Positions 1-8,883 of a stretch of DNA of 64,000 nt are shown piece by piece. The notes under the pieces were generated by a model. It had not been told where the DNA came from. It saw only the letters and a program-made list of their open reading frames with translations, and did not search any database. Every line of letters begins with the position of its first letter. Position 1 is the stretch's first letter. The stretch is taken from assembly GCA_030762895.1 (NCBI GenBank), contig CM061066.1:114732715-114796714 (forward strand). The letters are read 5' to 3'. Made by a program: the position numbers and the translations under genes. Source of the DNA: Sophora flavescens. Its lineage: Eukaryota > Streptophyta > Magnoliopsida > Fabales > Fabaceae.

Positions 1-1182
1 TCCAGTGAAAAACGGTGTTGATATCTCATGAGATTAGGATAGAGCCTGATATTGAAGTGTCATGCATATTTTCGAAAATTGTTTGTGCGGGTTGAGATCC
101 CTTGATATAACACGGTTATATTATGATTATGCATGATTTAACTGTTGACTTGATTATGTGTTGCATGTCTCATGTATATGGTTGTTGTGGGATATTTATG
201 ACGGTATCTCACTCTTGCACAACTGTATGTTCTGTTCTTTTCTTCTTGTATCGGGTATGCACGTGCTCTTAGATGGATCCAGACGTTCCCTTGACACAGA
301 CGAGCTCGAGGAGCGAGGTATTTGATCACACTGGGTCGGCAGGGAATTGGACTATACACGAGGGTGCGACGACCGCGACATATCGGGGACCGGTCACGAC
401 CATCGAAACAAATGCTAACGGAGTGCCCGTACGAAGGATTCATACCGTCGAGACGAGGACTGTGACGTTTCCACCTCCATGGTACTACCTCCATACGCTA
501 CAAGTCACCAGACTCCTTCATGAGCACTTTGATCTAGTGGAACCGCTTGCGGGCTTGCGGAGGATCCAGTGGAGGAGGATCCCGAAGAGGATCCCGAGGA
601 AGAGCCTCTTGAGTTCATAGAGGTCGAGGTCGAGGACGAGGAGGAGGAGGAGGAGGAGCCAAAGTACCATCCGCAGGATCCCGGCGATGACGACGTCCCT
701 ATCGACGATGGCGAGACGTTATTGATCCGGCAACTAATATCTCGTCTGAGGGTAGCATCTGTGGTCACTCTGCATGCAGGAGGCATTGGTAGATCGTTTG
801 TCGGATTTTGGAGTTGTCCCGATAGTCCCCAGGCTTTTAGAGCCATCTTTTGAGTCTTGTACCCAATTCCCTATTCCCGGTTTGATTTTTTCTTTTTACC
901 TGTTTCTTCAGTAGCTGTTTCAGTGTATGTTGGCCAGTTCAACAAGGCATGTTTTGTAATCAAACCTAAGATCCCAAGTGGGACAGTCATATCTATATGT
1001 ATGATGTTTATTTTCATGTTCTGAGTGTTCATCACCTTTTCTTAACTGCTTTAAAAAAAAAAAGAGTACCCTTTTTCAGTAACCTTATATAAAAGGTTAT
1101 TTTTCCGAAGGCGACCAGCGTTTTAAATAAGTTTCTTTTTCGCAATGGGTAACCATGTGATGCCGGGTTTTAGGGTGTCGCA
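1..1182 (+). mobile_element. LTR-like 3' part of a Ty3/gypsy element, truncated by the window edge
   Basis: The stretch ends in GGGTGTCGCA at 1182, a typical Ty3/gypsy LTR terminus. Five bases later comes a tRNA-iMet type primer site (TGGTATCAGAGC, 1188-1199). That order (LTR end, short spacer, primer site) indicates a 5' LTR end, but the sequence after the primer site belongs to Cassandra. An A-rich run lies near 1052-1063. The start of the element is outside the window. No partner LTR was found, so the family (Tekay/Del-like) is an inference from the termini only. Confidence 0.45.
273..853 (+). pseudogene. Decayed acidic ORF inside the LTR-like region, function unknown
   Basis: Two overlapping frames (273-620 and 569-853) look like one coding region separated by a frameshift near 545-570. 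The first part is Thr/Arg-rich. The second has DPEE-type repeats followed by a run of about nine Glu/Asp residues and then PKYHPQDPGDDD. I recognise no catalytic motif. Similar acidic ORFs accompany some plant gypsy elements, but I cannot assign gag, pol or env. A chance open frame in GC-rich repeat DNA is possible. Confidence 0.35.
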
Positions 1183-1252
1183 TTAGTTGGTATCAGAGCG
1201 GCGTGGTTCGGGGACGAACCAAAGCGGAAGCTGGAGAGGAAGCTGGTGGGCA

Positions 1253-1660
1253 TGTAACACCCGGGTGCCGACGAGGGCGGGGAGTGGTCGCCGGTGCAAG
1301 AAGGCACGGACAGGGAGCGGCTCCTGGTAGGCTTCTAGGCGGAGGTAGACTTGAATGAACCGATTACACACCCGAATGAGAGGGATCTTGAGACTGTGTA
1401 GGTATGGGACTATACAATTGAGGAAGGCTTATATGAATTGATTGGTACTACCTTTACTAACAAGATGAATCTTCTTTTCGGGAGACTGTCACTTAAGAAC
1501 TCCACAGTTAAGCGTGCTTGACTTGGAGCAATTCTGGGATGGGTGACCACCTGGGAAGTTTTCCCAGGAAGCGTGTGAGTGAGGACAAAGCATGCCGAAA
1601 AGACCCGTGTTGGTCTGTGGGGATAGTCGTCAATCCATAGAGCAGTCAAGGATGTTACTA
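1253..1660 (+). repeat. Cassandra 5' LTR
   Basis: Begins TGTAACACCCGGGTGCCGAC. The end is placed just before TGGTATCAGAGC at 1662. Matches 1731-2126 along its length with scattered substitutions. Confidence 0.85.
1491..1560 (+). ncRNA. 5S rRNA-like segment in the Cassandra 5' LTR
   Basis: Carries the internal promoter blocks of plant 5S RNA: AGTTAAGCGTGCTTG (A-box region) and GGATGGGTGACCACCTGGGA (C-box region), with normal spacing between them. The 5' third of 5S is diverged. In Cassandra this part is thought to support RNA polymerase III transcription. It is not a 5S gene: the flanks are LTR and the 3' end lacks the usual terminal helix. Confidence 0.85.
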
Positions 1661-1661
1661 A

Positions 1662-1673
1662 TGGTATCAGAGC
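1662..1673 (+). other. Cassandra primer-binding site (tRNA-iMet)
   Basis: TGGTATCAGAGC is complementary to the 3' end of initiator tRNA-Met and lies immediately after the LTR. A second copy lies at 1188-1199. Confidence 0.85.
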
Positions 1674-1730
1674 GGCACCTCTCCCAGTACGGTGTGGTTC
1701 AGGGACGAACCAAGCGGAAGCTGGTGGGCA

Positions 1731-2126
1731 TGTAACACCCAAATGCCGACGAGGGCGGGGAGTGGTCGTCGGTGCAAGAAGGCACGGACAAGGAGCGGCT
1801 CTTGGCAGACTTCTAGGCGGAAGGGCATATGAATGAACCGATTACATACCCGAATGAGATGGATCCCGAGACTGTATAGGAATGGGACTATACAATTGAG
1901 GAATGCTTATATGAATTGATTGATACTACCTATACTAACAAGATGCATATTCTTTTAGAGAGCCCATCACTTAAGAACTCCACAGTTAAGCGTGCTTGAT
2001 TTGGATCAATTCTGGGATGGGTGACCTCCTGGGAAGTTTTCCCATGAAGCGTGTGAGGACAAAGCACGCTAAAAAGACCCGTGTTGGTCTGTGGGGACAA
2101 TTGTCAATCCATGGAGCAGCCAGGGA
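1731..2126 (+). repeat. Cassandra 3' LTR, 3'-truncated
   Basis: Begins TGTAACACCC directly after the purine tract. It follows the left LTR to about 2126 and then switches to viral sequence, losing the terminal bases that read GATGTTACTA in the left copy. Confidence 0.83.
1969..2038 (+). ncRNA. 5S rRNA-like segment in the Cassandra 3' LTR
   Basis: Same 5S blocks as in the left LTR. The C-box region here reads GATGGGTGACCTCCTGGGAA, which is closer to canonical plant 5S than the left copy (CACC). Confidence 0.84.
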
Positions 2127-2327
2127 ATTTTCAAAATTTTGTTGCAAAATTTTGTACTTTTGTTTTAAATCTGCAACTTCAGATTTCAGATTTTTGACTT
2201 CTCTGCATAATAGGGGGAGTGTTATGGGTTCTTGGATAAATGATGATTCAGGATTTAAAATATCTTTTAAATTGTACCCTGAAAATTCTTTAGCTGTTAT
2301 TTCTTGATTTTCTATTTCCTTGTATTT
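2127..2327 (-). pseudogene. Start of a downstream EPRV-A ORF, coiled-coil-like, truncated
   Basis: Read on the minus strand, an open frame continues after the coat protein stop. It contains KEFSGYNLKDILNP, then a heptad-like Leu/Lys/Glu stretch (VKNLKSEVADLKQKYKILQQ), and ends abruptly at the Cassandra junction. A coiled coil next to the coat protein would fit a virion-associated or assembly protein, but this is inference. It could instead be the N-terminal part of the polymerase polyprotein. Confidence 0.45.
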
Positions 2328-5288
2328 TTATAACATTGCTAACATAACTTGTGGGTCATCTATTTGATTAACTAGGTCTAACAAGACTCTAGCTTCTTTG
2401 GAAATAACGTTAATTGTAAATTTACAATCACAGTCATCTCCAAGGCAACCACAACTTAAGCAACCAACATCAGAATCTGAGGAAGTTTCTTGATTTTGAT
2501 AAATTATTTCTTGTTCATTATCTGTTGATGAATTATCCGAGGATTCTGTTTCATAGAGCAATATTTTAGCAATTTGTTCTTTTATTTCGTCATCCATTTT
2601 AAGTTCTTTTATTTTTTGTTTTACTCTACATTTTCTGGCAATATGGCTGGCTCGACCACATTTATAGCAAATAATGTTTTTATCAAATCCTTTATTGAAG
2701 GGTTTATTATAAAAAGTTTTATTTTGGGGTTTCCTATAAGATTTATTTGGTTTTTCCATTGGTGCCTTTTTATTGAATCTTCTGTAACTTCTAAATTTTT
2801 GAGGTTTTGCCCTTCTTTGTTTAGAAGGAGGAGTTAATTTTTCGTAGTCAAACTGTTCGCAAAAATTTCCTAATTCTTTATTATTAGTTTTACTTTCGAA
2901 TTTAGCTTGCCTATGCATTTTAATATCTGTACAAAATTGTAAACCCGTTTTGTTTATTATTGAAATTATTCTTCCATAGGTTAAATCTTCTAACCGAGTA
3001 CCTGAGTATTCGGTTTTTATCCGGGTTCTTACTTTTTGGGCGAAGTTTTTGGGAAGACCTGAGATAAATCTGTCTTTCCAATGGGATTGCCTACAATCCG
3101 TTCTAGTATAAATTTTTGCTAGGAAATTATCTTTGTACCATTTGAATTCTCCAAGAGTTGGACAATAAAGATTATTTAATATTTCAAGGGACCTATCAGC
3201 AAACACATTTGCATCCCCTATGAATGCTTGGGAAATTGCAAAAATTAATGCCTCTACCTGTTGTTCTATTTGAATGGGTTCGGGTTCACCTTGTTCATTA
3301 TTTCTTACTTCAGTTTTTACGAAAGTGAGAATTGTTTGTCTATCAACTTCACTTAAATTATTATCCCACCATCCTTTAAGGCTTCCTGTGAAACCTTGGA
3401 TTAATAATTTAACAGTACTCAGGGCATTATTTCTTTTTGCCCTATAGGCAGTAGCTGCCATAGACATTTCTTCTAATTTCCTCATTATTTGATGTTCTGA
3501 AAAGCCATCGATATTCCATTCTACGATGCCTTCTCCATTATATTGAGATGCTAGGTCAAGCATAGCATCTTCATATTGTATATCTGGTAGAGTAGGCCTA
3601 TGATAATAATTTCTAGAAGTTGGGTAACTTTTAGAAGTATTTTTTATCTTATTGATTGTGTCTAATCCTGTATCATCAAATTGTTTTTCTAATTCTATTT
3701 TATCTTCATTTTTTATCATATTCACTCTTGATGATGATATTTTTAATGAAGCTAATCTCTTATTTATTTCATTTAAAAGATCATTGCTTGATTCTTTTCC
3801 TATTTTGATTTCTTTAATTTCGGAATCTGATAACTTGTAAGGAGTTATTAATGATTTTTCTAATTTCCTTGAAGTTTCTTCTTTGGATGGTAAATCATTA
3901 TCTTCAGAAGTACTTGCCACTTGGTATAAAAGTTGATTTGTATAATTTAATTGTTGTTGAATGTTTTTAATATCATTCCGGTTAGGTTGTTGAGTGGTTA
4001 AAGTTTTGGTATCTTCTTTCATAGTTTTGAAAGGAGATGTTGTTATTTCAATATTTTCAACATTTGGGAAGGTTATTTCTTCCAAAGGAGGGATAACAGA
4101 AATGACCTCTTTACCTTTGGTTGTTTTCCAAATTCTTTTAGCAGAATTTAAAGTTTTTAATTCTAAATTTTGAAAACAGTGTTTTTCAAACCAAGTGAAG
4201 TAGGGAATGTTATCATCCTCTACCTCCTCGAGATAAGCATAATAGGATTCCCTATATTGTCTTATCTCTAATTGCGAGAAAGTGGAGAAAAACCATTTTC
4301 TCATACTTTCGTTGACTGGTTTTAAAAATTCTTTTTGAAGTTTTTGTTTGTCAATGCAAAATTTTGTAATAACAAAACATTGATTGTGAGTTTCAAAACT
4401 TTGATTAATTTCAGATTGAGTCGGCGACTCTCTCTGAGTTACTTGTTGAACTGATTGTGGTGTTTCCACCCTATATTCAGGTTGAGGAATAACAGGATGA
4501 TCTCTTATTCCTGCTAATCTTAATGAATGAAATGAATCAATTGATTTTCGTGAATTATTAGTTTGTTTAGATCCCTCAGGGGTTCTAAACGATCTAGTAG
4601 AATTACTTCTACTAAATGGTGCAAAACTTATTGAAACATTACCAGATGCATATTCAACTGGTATTGTCATCTGGGAGGGTTCTGGCTCCTCAGGAGGCAG
4701 AATCTCTTGTAAATTCCATTCTAAATTCCTAAAGACTTCATTATGATTGAGTCTCTTAGGGGTAACTGCATTTGACTTTTCAAGATTAACTTGAAGAAGC
4801 AGAGTATCTTCTTTTGAAGAAATATTTAATGCTTTTGGTGAAATGTTAGTTTTCATGGCCTTGTAATATATTTTATATATTACTGCTACCGGGTAGGAAT
4901 TTGGACTCCAAATTCCTTCTTTTATTTTAATATCTAACTTGATATTATGTTTATTTTTTCCTAAACTTTCAAGAGGCATTGTATAATTTGCGAAATTATT
5001 GAAAAAGGTAGGACCATCATGAAGATTGGTCTCAATTATTGAAAGCACTTGATCCTCGAACCTAGCAGGTCGAGTATCTCTAAGGCATACACACACAGGT
5101 GTATCTATGCCTAATCTATGCAAAGGTTTTATTGCAACTCGAATTAAACCAATGTGCAAAAATCTGTATTTTTGCTTATGTTCTTTTAACATTGATAAAT
5201 TCAAGAGATTTAAACTCTCTTGAGGTTTATCAACTTTAATTGTGTATTCAACAGTTTTAATTATAAAGTCGGATTTAAACTTATCCAT
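2328..5288 (-). CDS. EPRV-A movement protein-coat protein polyprotein (986 codons, intact)
   Basis: A long uninterrupted viral ORF. Residues about 1-190 resemble the 30K-type movement protein of caulimovirids (HIGLIRVAIKPL, then an LRDTR block), which tubulates plasmodesmata. A Ser/Thr/Pro-rich linker follows. The coat part has a conserved IQGFTGSLKGWWD block near residue 640, a Lys/Arg-rich segment near 830-870, a CCHC zinc knuckle at about 874-887 (CYKCGRASHIARKC) and a second Cys cluster at about 943-955 (C-X2-C-X-C-X4-C-X-C). The nucleic-acid-binding role of the knuckle is established for the family. The ATG at 5288 starts the movement domain. Full openness over 3 kb is unusual among the decayed elements here and suggests recent integration. 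EPRV-B holds a broken homologue. Confidence 0.88.
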   Translation of the reverse strand: MDKFKSDFIIKTVEYTIKVDKPQESLNLLNLSMLKEHKQKYRFLHIGLIRVAIKPLHRLGIDTPVCVCLRDTRPARFEDQVLSIIETNLHDGPTFFNNFANYTMPLESLGKNKHNIKLDIKIKEGIWSPNSYPVAVIYKIYYKAMKTNISPKALNISSKEDTLLLQVNLEKSNAVTPKRLNHNEVFRNLEWNLQEILPPEEPEPSQMTIPVEYASGNVSISFAPFSRSNSTRSFRTPEGSKQTNNSRKSIDSFHSLRLAGIRDHPVIPQPEYRVETPQSVQQVTQRESPTQSEINQSFETHNQCFVITKFCIDKQKLQKEFLKPVNESMRKWFFSTFSQLEIRQYRESYYAYLEEVEDDNIPYFTWFEKHCFQNLELKTLNSAKRIWKTTKGKEVISVIPPLEEITFPNVENIEITTSPFKTMKEDTKTLTTQQPNRNDIKNIQQQLNYTNQLLYQVASTSEDNDLPSKEETSRKLEKSLITPYKLSDSEIKEIKIGKESSNDLLNEINKRLASLKISSSRVNMIKNEDKIELEKQFDDTGLDTINKIKNTSKSYPTSRNYYHRPTLPDIQYEDAMLDLASQYNGEGIVEWNIDGFSEHQIMRKLEEMSMAATAYRAKRNNALSTVKLLIQGFTGSLKGWWDNNLSEVDRQTILTFVKTEVRNNEQGEPEPIQIEQQVEALIFAISQAFIGDANVFADRSLEILNNLYCPTLGEFKWYKDNFLAKIYTRTDCRQSHWKDRFISGLPKNFAQKVRTRIKTEYSGTRLEDLTYGRIISIINKTGLQFCTDIKMHRQAKFESKTNNKELGNFCEQFDYEKLTPPSKQRRAKPQKFRSYRRFNKKAPMEKPNKSYRKPQNKTFYNKPFNKGFDKNIICYKCGRASHIARKCRVKQKIKELKMDDEIKEQIAKILLYETESSDNSSTDNEQEIIYQNQETSSDSDVGCLSCGCLGDDCDCKFTINVISKEARVLLDLVNQIDDPQVMLAML

Positions 5289-5309
5289 TAACTTGGTTTT
5301 ATAAATTTC

Positions 5310-5483
5310 TTAGACATTTATTGAAGGTATACTCCAGTTATGTAACTTTTGTTCAATGTTAGGTAAAATTATTTGTTGTTCGTTAATTAGAGTTGAATTA
5401 AGACTTTCACTACTACTGGGTTTATCTAGTTCATCTATTTTCTCTTTACCTTTTCTAGAAACCATCTTTAGTAAGCTAGACAT
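5310..5483 (-). CDS. Short EPRV-A leader ORF (57 codons)
   Basis: Starts MSSLLKMVSRKGKEKIDELD and stops 21 bases before the movement protein ATG. It lies between the primer site and the main ORF. A second in-frame Met lies six codons in. No family is recognised. Short ORFs in caulimovirid leaders often act in ribosome shunting or reinitiation, so it may be regulatory rather than a functional protein. Confidence 0.4.
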   Translation of the reverse strand: MSSLLKMVSRKGKEKIDELDKPSSSESLNSTLINEQQIILPNIEQKLHNWSIPSINV

Positions 5484-5674
5484 GATAACTTAGCCTGAAT
5501 GATCTAGTACTTATATTAGAAACTGAGGATTCTCACCAGACACCGGGACCACCACGGCTTACCAACGGATTTACTACCCTGACCTTCGGGCTTTACGATC
5601 GGGAACACCCTAACGGCTGACTAACGCTGCAAAGAGAGAAAACTCGAAACCAATATAAGTACCAGAGCACTAAG

Positions 5675-5686
5675 GCTCTGATACCA
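5675..5686 (-). other. EPRV-A primer-binding site (tRNA-iMet)
   Basis: The minus strand reads TGGTATCAGAGC, a perfect match to the caulimovirid consensus complementary to initiator tRNA-Met. It lies about 390 bases upstream of the movement protein start, inside the leader, as expected for minus-strand DNA priming. Confidence 0.85.
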
Positions 5687-5828
5687 GATTGCCACTGCGG
5701 ATCATCTCAAGAATTAGTAGAGTTAAAATAGTTGTGAAAAGATAATCAGAGTATATAAGTGAAAGTAATATTTATCAAACTAACTATTTTATTTCATAAT
5801 ACTGGTAGTAACTTACAAAGGGTTATTA

Positions 5829-6042
5829 GTTAATTTTTCGTAGCCAAACTGTTCGCAAAAATTTCCTAATTCTTTATTATTAGTTTTACTTTCGAATTTA
5901 GCTTGCCTATGCATTTTAATATATGTACAAAATTGTAAACCCGTTTTGTTTATTATTGAAATTATTCTTCCATAGGTTAAATCTTCTAACTGAGTACCTG
6001 GGTATTCGGTTTTTATCTGGTTCTTACTTTTTGGGCGAAGTT
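5829..6042 (-). pseudogene. Duplicated coat-protein fragment of EPRV-A
   Basis: Nearly identical to 2833-3047 (coat protein just upstream of the zinc knuckle), same strand, with a handful of substitutions and small indels. It sits upstream of the leader in viral sense, where the genome's 3' part would be expected, so this is a rearranged junction rather than genome order. It ends abruptly at 6042 against an LTR fragment. Confidence 0.85.
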
Positions 6043-6585
6043 CACCGCTAGGTTCCTCCTTAGAGTATCTATGACATGCAAATAAGTGCGCACCAAATTC
6101 ACAAGTAATTCATGCAATAGGAATCAAATCGAAAGCAAAATTGAAATTAACAAGAAGTAAAACGTCAATTCATCACATAAAACGAGTCTTGGGCATAGCC
6201 CCAATCCCTAGAAATAAAAAGACTACTCAAGCATTGCCATGTTCATTGCAAGCTTGATTAACAAAAGCATAAAAAAGCCTAAGAGAAAAGAAGAAATTGA
6301 GAAGAAGAGAAATCCTAATTTTTGCCTAAGGTAGCTGCCCCAGAGATCCCTATTTTCGAGCCTTAGAGTCCTATTTATAATGTAGGGTAACTTGGGATTA
6401 AAGCTGTTACAAATCAGATCAAATCAGCAAATTAAAATTCCAGATATTGCGCATCACTACCGTGATGCTTGTCACGGCCAGGCCGTGACAGATTCTGTCT
6501 TGGAAAACTTGGCATTGGTTGGCCTGTCACGGCTGTGATGACCATCACGGCCTGGCCGTGACAGGTTCTGACTTTTGTGTACTTT
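6043..6585 (-). mobile_element. LTR fragment of the same family as the solo LTR at 39958-41344
   Basis: The reverse complement of about 40240-40830. Shared landmarks are the CACGGCC/GGCCGTG palindromes, the TATTTATA (minus-sense TATAAATA) at 6373-6380, and the segment with ACTTATTTGCATGTCATAG. Neither LTR terminus is present. The left edge abuts the coat-protein fragment, the right edge the Ogre array. Confidence 0.8.
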
Positions 6586-6918
6586 TGCGAGCTTTGAGGC
6601 TCACTGCAAATTTATTTTTGGGATCTGAGGCCCACTGCAATTTTATTTTTCGAGCTTTGAGGCTAACTGCAAATTTATTTTTGGGATTTGAGGTCCACTG
6701 CAAATTAATCTTTCGAGCTCTGAGGCTCACTGCTAATTTTATACTTGGGATTTGAGGCCCACAGTCGTTTTTATTTTCCAAAAACTTAATTTTCTCCAAC
6801 CTGTTTCCCATCCCGGCTAAAATGTGAGTTCATTTTCTTTACTAGTTCCTTACTACTCTCACATGAAAAATCGTTCTTTTTTCATGTATTGTAGTAATGA
6901 ACAAGTAAAGAGGCAGCT
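6586..6918 (+). mobile_element. 3'-internal remnant of a second Ogre copy upstream of the Ogre 5' LTR
   Basis: Contains three copies of the roughly 62-bp GAGCTCTGAGGCTC/GGGATCTGAGGCCC dimer (6586-6770), then the stretch CCCATCCCGGCTAAAATGTG and the polypurine tract, all matching the region just before the Ogre 3' LTR (19150-19370). The LTR at 6919 is therefore preceded by the internal 3' end of an Ogre element. This implies a tandem (shared-LTR) arrangement rather than a simple single insertion. Confidence 0.8.
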
Positions 6919-8862
6919 AATGAACACCCCATTTTGACCAGGTTCACTAAAAATTTCAAAAAATAATAAAATAAAAAATTTGCAAAGAAAATAAAAATAA
7001 TAAAAATAATAAAATGATTTAACCCATTTCATCCTCCCCAACAAACCCTAGCAACCACTTTTTTTTTTTGTGAATTAGAATTTAATTTTTGTAGATGAGG
7101 CTTGGTAGATTTTGATTTCAAATCAGAGATAGAAATCTTAATCTTGGCCTTTTTAGGATCAGGATCAGATTTCAATCTTAATCTTGACGGAATTTTAGGA
7201 TCCAGATCGGAGGGAATTGACATTATAAAAAATCACAATCAATACCAAAAGGGGGCGGGGACAGCGAAAAAAATAAGAGGGCAAAGAAAAATTCCCTGGT
7301 TACAGGAAAATCACGTCCTTCCCCTTTTTTTGATTATTCTTTCTTGGCTTTCATTTTTCCCTGTCAGACACAGATTCTTCCTGTCATCCCTTTCCTTCTT
7401 CCTCTCATCTTTCTCAAAACAACATCCCTCTCATCTCTCTCAAAAATTCCATCCCTCTCTACCCACCTTACTCAGATCGTGCCGCCACCTTGTCCGTCTC
7501 AGACCACCGTGAGTCGCCGTCCACGCCCCGCCAGATCCGTCTGCGAATCGTCGCTCCGCCGCACCGATCGCGCTTCGCAGCCACCGGAGGAACTCGCCTC
7601 GCCATCTCTGCTCCACCCAGTCCAACACGCCGCCATAAGCCGTCGCCGATCTGCCTCTATTATGTGCCAAGCTGCCGTGCCTTGAACCGGCCTGCCCTGT
7701 TTCCTTTCCTTCATTTTCGTGTACACAGGTGAAGGAGAGAAGAAGAAAGGCTAACGTCACTGCTTCTCCTTCTTTTCTTTTTGGGTATTCTGATATTGTG
7801 TTGTATTGCATTTATCCATTCCTCTTATTTATTTATATTTTTTTTCTTTTTTTACTTTTGTATATTTAATTTGAAGTAGTTATTGGGCTTGTGAGTGAAT
7901 AAGGCTCATATTAAGTAGGCAAATAAAAATGTATGAAATTGGATTTGATCTTCTTTTATGTTTTTTTTTCTTGTGAAACATTTATGTTGAAATGCATGAA
8001 TAAAATGAAAAAAAAATATAAAACATTTGAAAAATAATTTTGGGATTGCTTTGTGAGAGGTTTCACACTCAATTCCTTAGATGTGGGATAGCTCTGTGGA
8101 CGTGTCTGTCATGTTCTATCTCGCTTAAGAGTTTTTCGATAAAAATAAAATAAAATAAAATGAAATATATCAAATTCTTTTTTTTAATAAATAAAAAAAC
8201 CTTTTTTAAAAAAGGAAATATAAAAACATTTTCATAAAAAAATAAAATCAACCAACAAATAAAATATTTTCTACAAGAACTACGTGGCTTTGAGTTTTTC
8301 ATCGAAGCAGGGAATACGTAGGAGCGGGATCAATCATCTCGTCAAGCCAAAATTAATTTTCCATTATTTTTGTGTTCTTTTTATTTTGTATAATGTGGAT
8401 AATTAATTAATGATTTATTTAATATTTTTGGGTTGCTCTATGACAAGTGTCATGCTCAATCCCCTAGCTTCGAGGTTGTCCTATGGACTTACGTGCTATG
8501 TCCAATCTCATTTAGGATTTATCCATGATTTTTAAAAATGAAAAAAAAGGAACAATAAAGAAACGTAAAATAAAAAAATATTAATAAATAAATAAATTCT
8601 TCCTTGTAAATATTTTTGGGGTAAAAAAATAAATTAATTAATTTTTGCACAATTAATTCAAGGTACCATTCGTAGGATGGGTGATGTAGGGTGCTTAACA
8701 CCTTCCCTACTCGTAACCGACTCCCGAACTCGGCTTGGTTTCAAAGACCATTTTTTTTAAGGTTTTCCAATTTTTCCTAAATTAAATAAAATTGGCGGCG
8801 ACTCCACTTTTCCATAAAATTTCCTTTTATCATCGTCCTTGCCGTAATTTTTGGTTGTGACA
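6919..8862 (+). repeat. Ogre 5' LTR
   Basis: About 1.94 kb, ending TTGGTTGTGACA at 8862. It aligns end to end with 19371-21326, with mostly single-base differences and small A/T-run indels. The start has decayed (TAATGAACACC against TGTGAACACC in the right LTR). The R/G/C-rich block 7460-7700 gives overlapping open frames on both strands in both LTRs; these are not genes. Confidence 0.9.
7224..7230 (+). promoter_or_regulatory. Candidate TATA box of the Ogre LTR
   Basis: TATAAAA in the context GACATTATAAAAAATC, followed by GC-rich and pyrimidine-rich sequence. It is preserved in the right LTR near 19675. The start site would be about 30 bases downstream. Weak evidence from position and conservation only. 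Confidence 0.4.
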
Positions 8863-8864
8863 GA

Positions 8865-8883
8865 TGGCGACTCCACTGGGGAC
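8865..8883 (+). other. Ogre primer-binding site
   Basis: TGGCGACTCCACTGGGGAC, two bases after the LTR end. This sequence is characteristic of Ogre/Tat elements and is generally attributed to tRNA-Arg; I state the tRNA identity from memory of the clade, not from an alignment. Confidence 0.75.

Larger units (their letters stand above)
1188..2126 (+). mobile_element. Cassandra TRIM retrotransposon (LTR - PBS - short internal - LTR)
   Basis: Two direct repeats of about 400 bp (1253-1660 and 1731-2126) both begin TGTAACACCC and both contain a 5S rRNA-like segment, the defining trait of Cassandra terminal-repeat retrotransposons in miniature. Between them lie a tRNA-iMet primer site (1662-1673) and only about 57 bp ending in a purine-rich tract (AAGCGGAAGCTGGTGGG). 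There is no coding capacity; the family is known to be mobilised in trans. A second partial internal segment (1188-1252) precedes the left LTR, so the element is part of a tandem or recombinant array. The right LTR lacks its last ten or so bases, where EPRV-A begins. Confidence 0.87.
2127..5828 (-). mobile_element. EPRV-A, endogenous pararetrovirus segment (Caulimoviridae)
   Basis: In the viral (minus) sense the order is: leader, tRNA-iMet primer site (5686-5675), short ORF (5483-5310), fused movement protein-coat protein ORF (5288-2328), then the start of another coding frame that is cut at 2127 against Cassandra. Movement protein followed by coat protein in one ORF is the order in petuvirus-like members, but the genus is not established here. 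There is no integrase or LTR; these viruses integrate passively through host repair. Protease, RT and the rest of the genome are missing. Confidence 0.85.

Noticed and set aside
1188..1199. tRNA gene signal
   Set aside because: The matches to tRNA-iMet, tRNA-Asp and tRNA-Arg ends are short primer-binding sites with no cloverleaf around them.
1491..1560. Functional 5S rRNA gene
   Set aside because: Only part of 5S is conserved, it lies inside an LTR, and it is repeated with the LTR. It is the Cassandra module.
1183..1742. Minus-strand frames over Cassandra
   Set aside because: They cross LTR, primer site and 5S-like parts and are not conserved as protein.
2574..2837. Plus-strand open frame opposite the EPRV-A coat protein
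   Set aside because: A Phe-rich shadow of the Lys-rich minus-strand coding sequence.
7344..7811. Overlapping open frames of 75-136 codons on both strands in the Ogre LTR
   Set aside because: The same frames occur in the other LTR (19785-20215). They arise from GC-rich LTR sequence without stops, have no domains and overlap each other in several frames.
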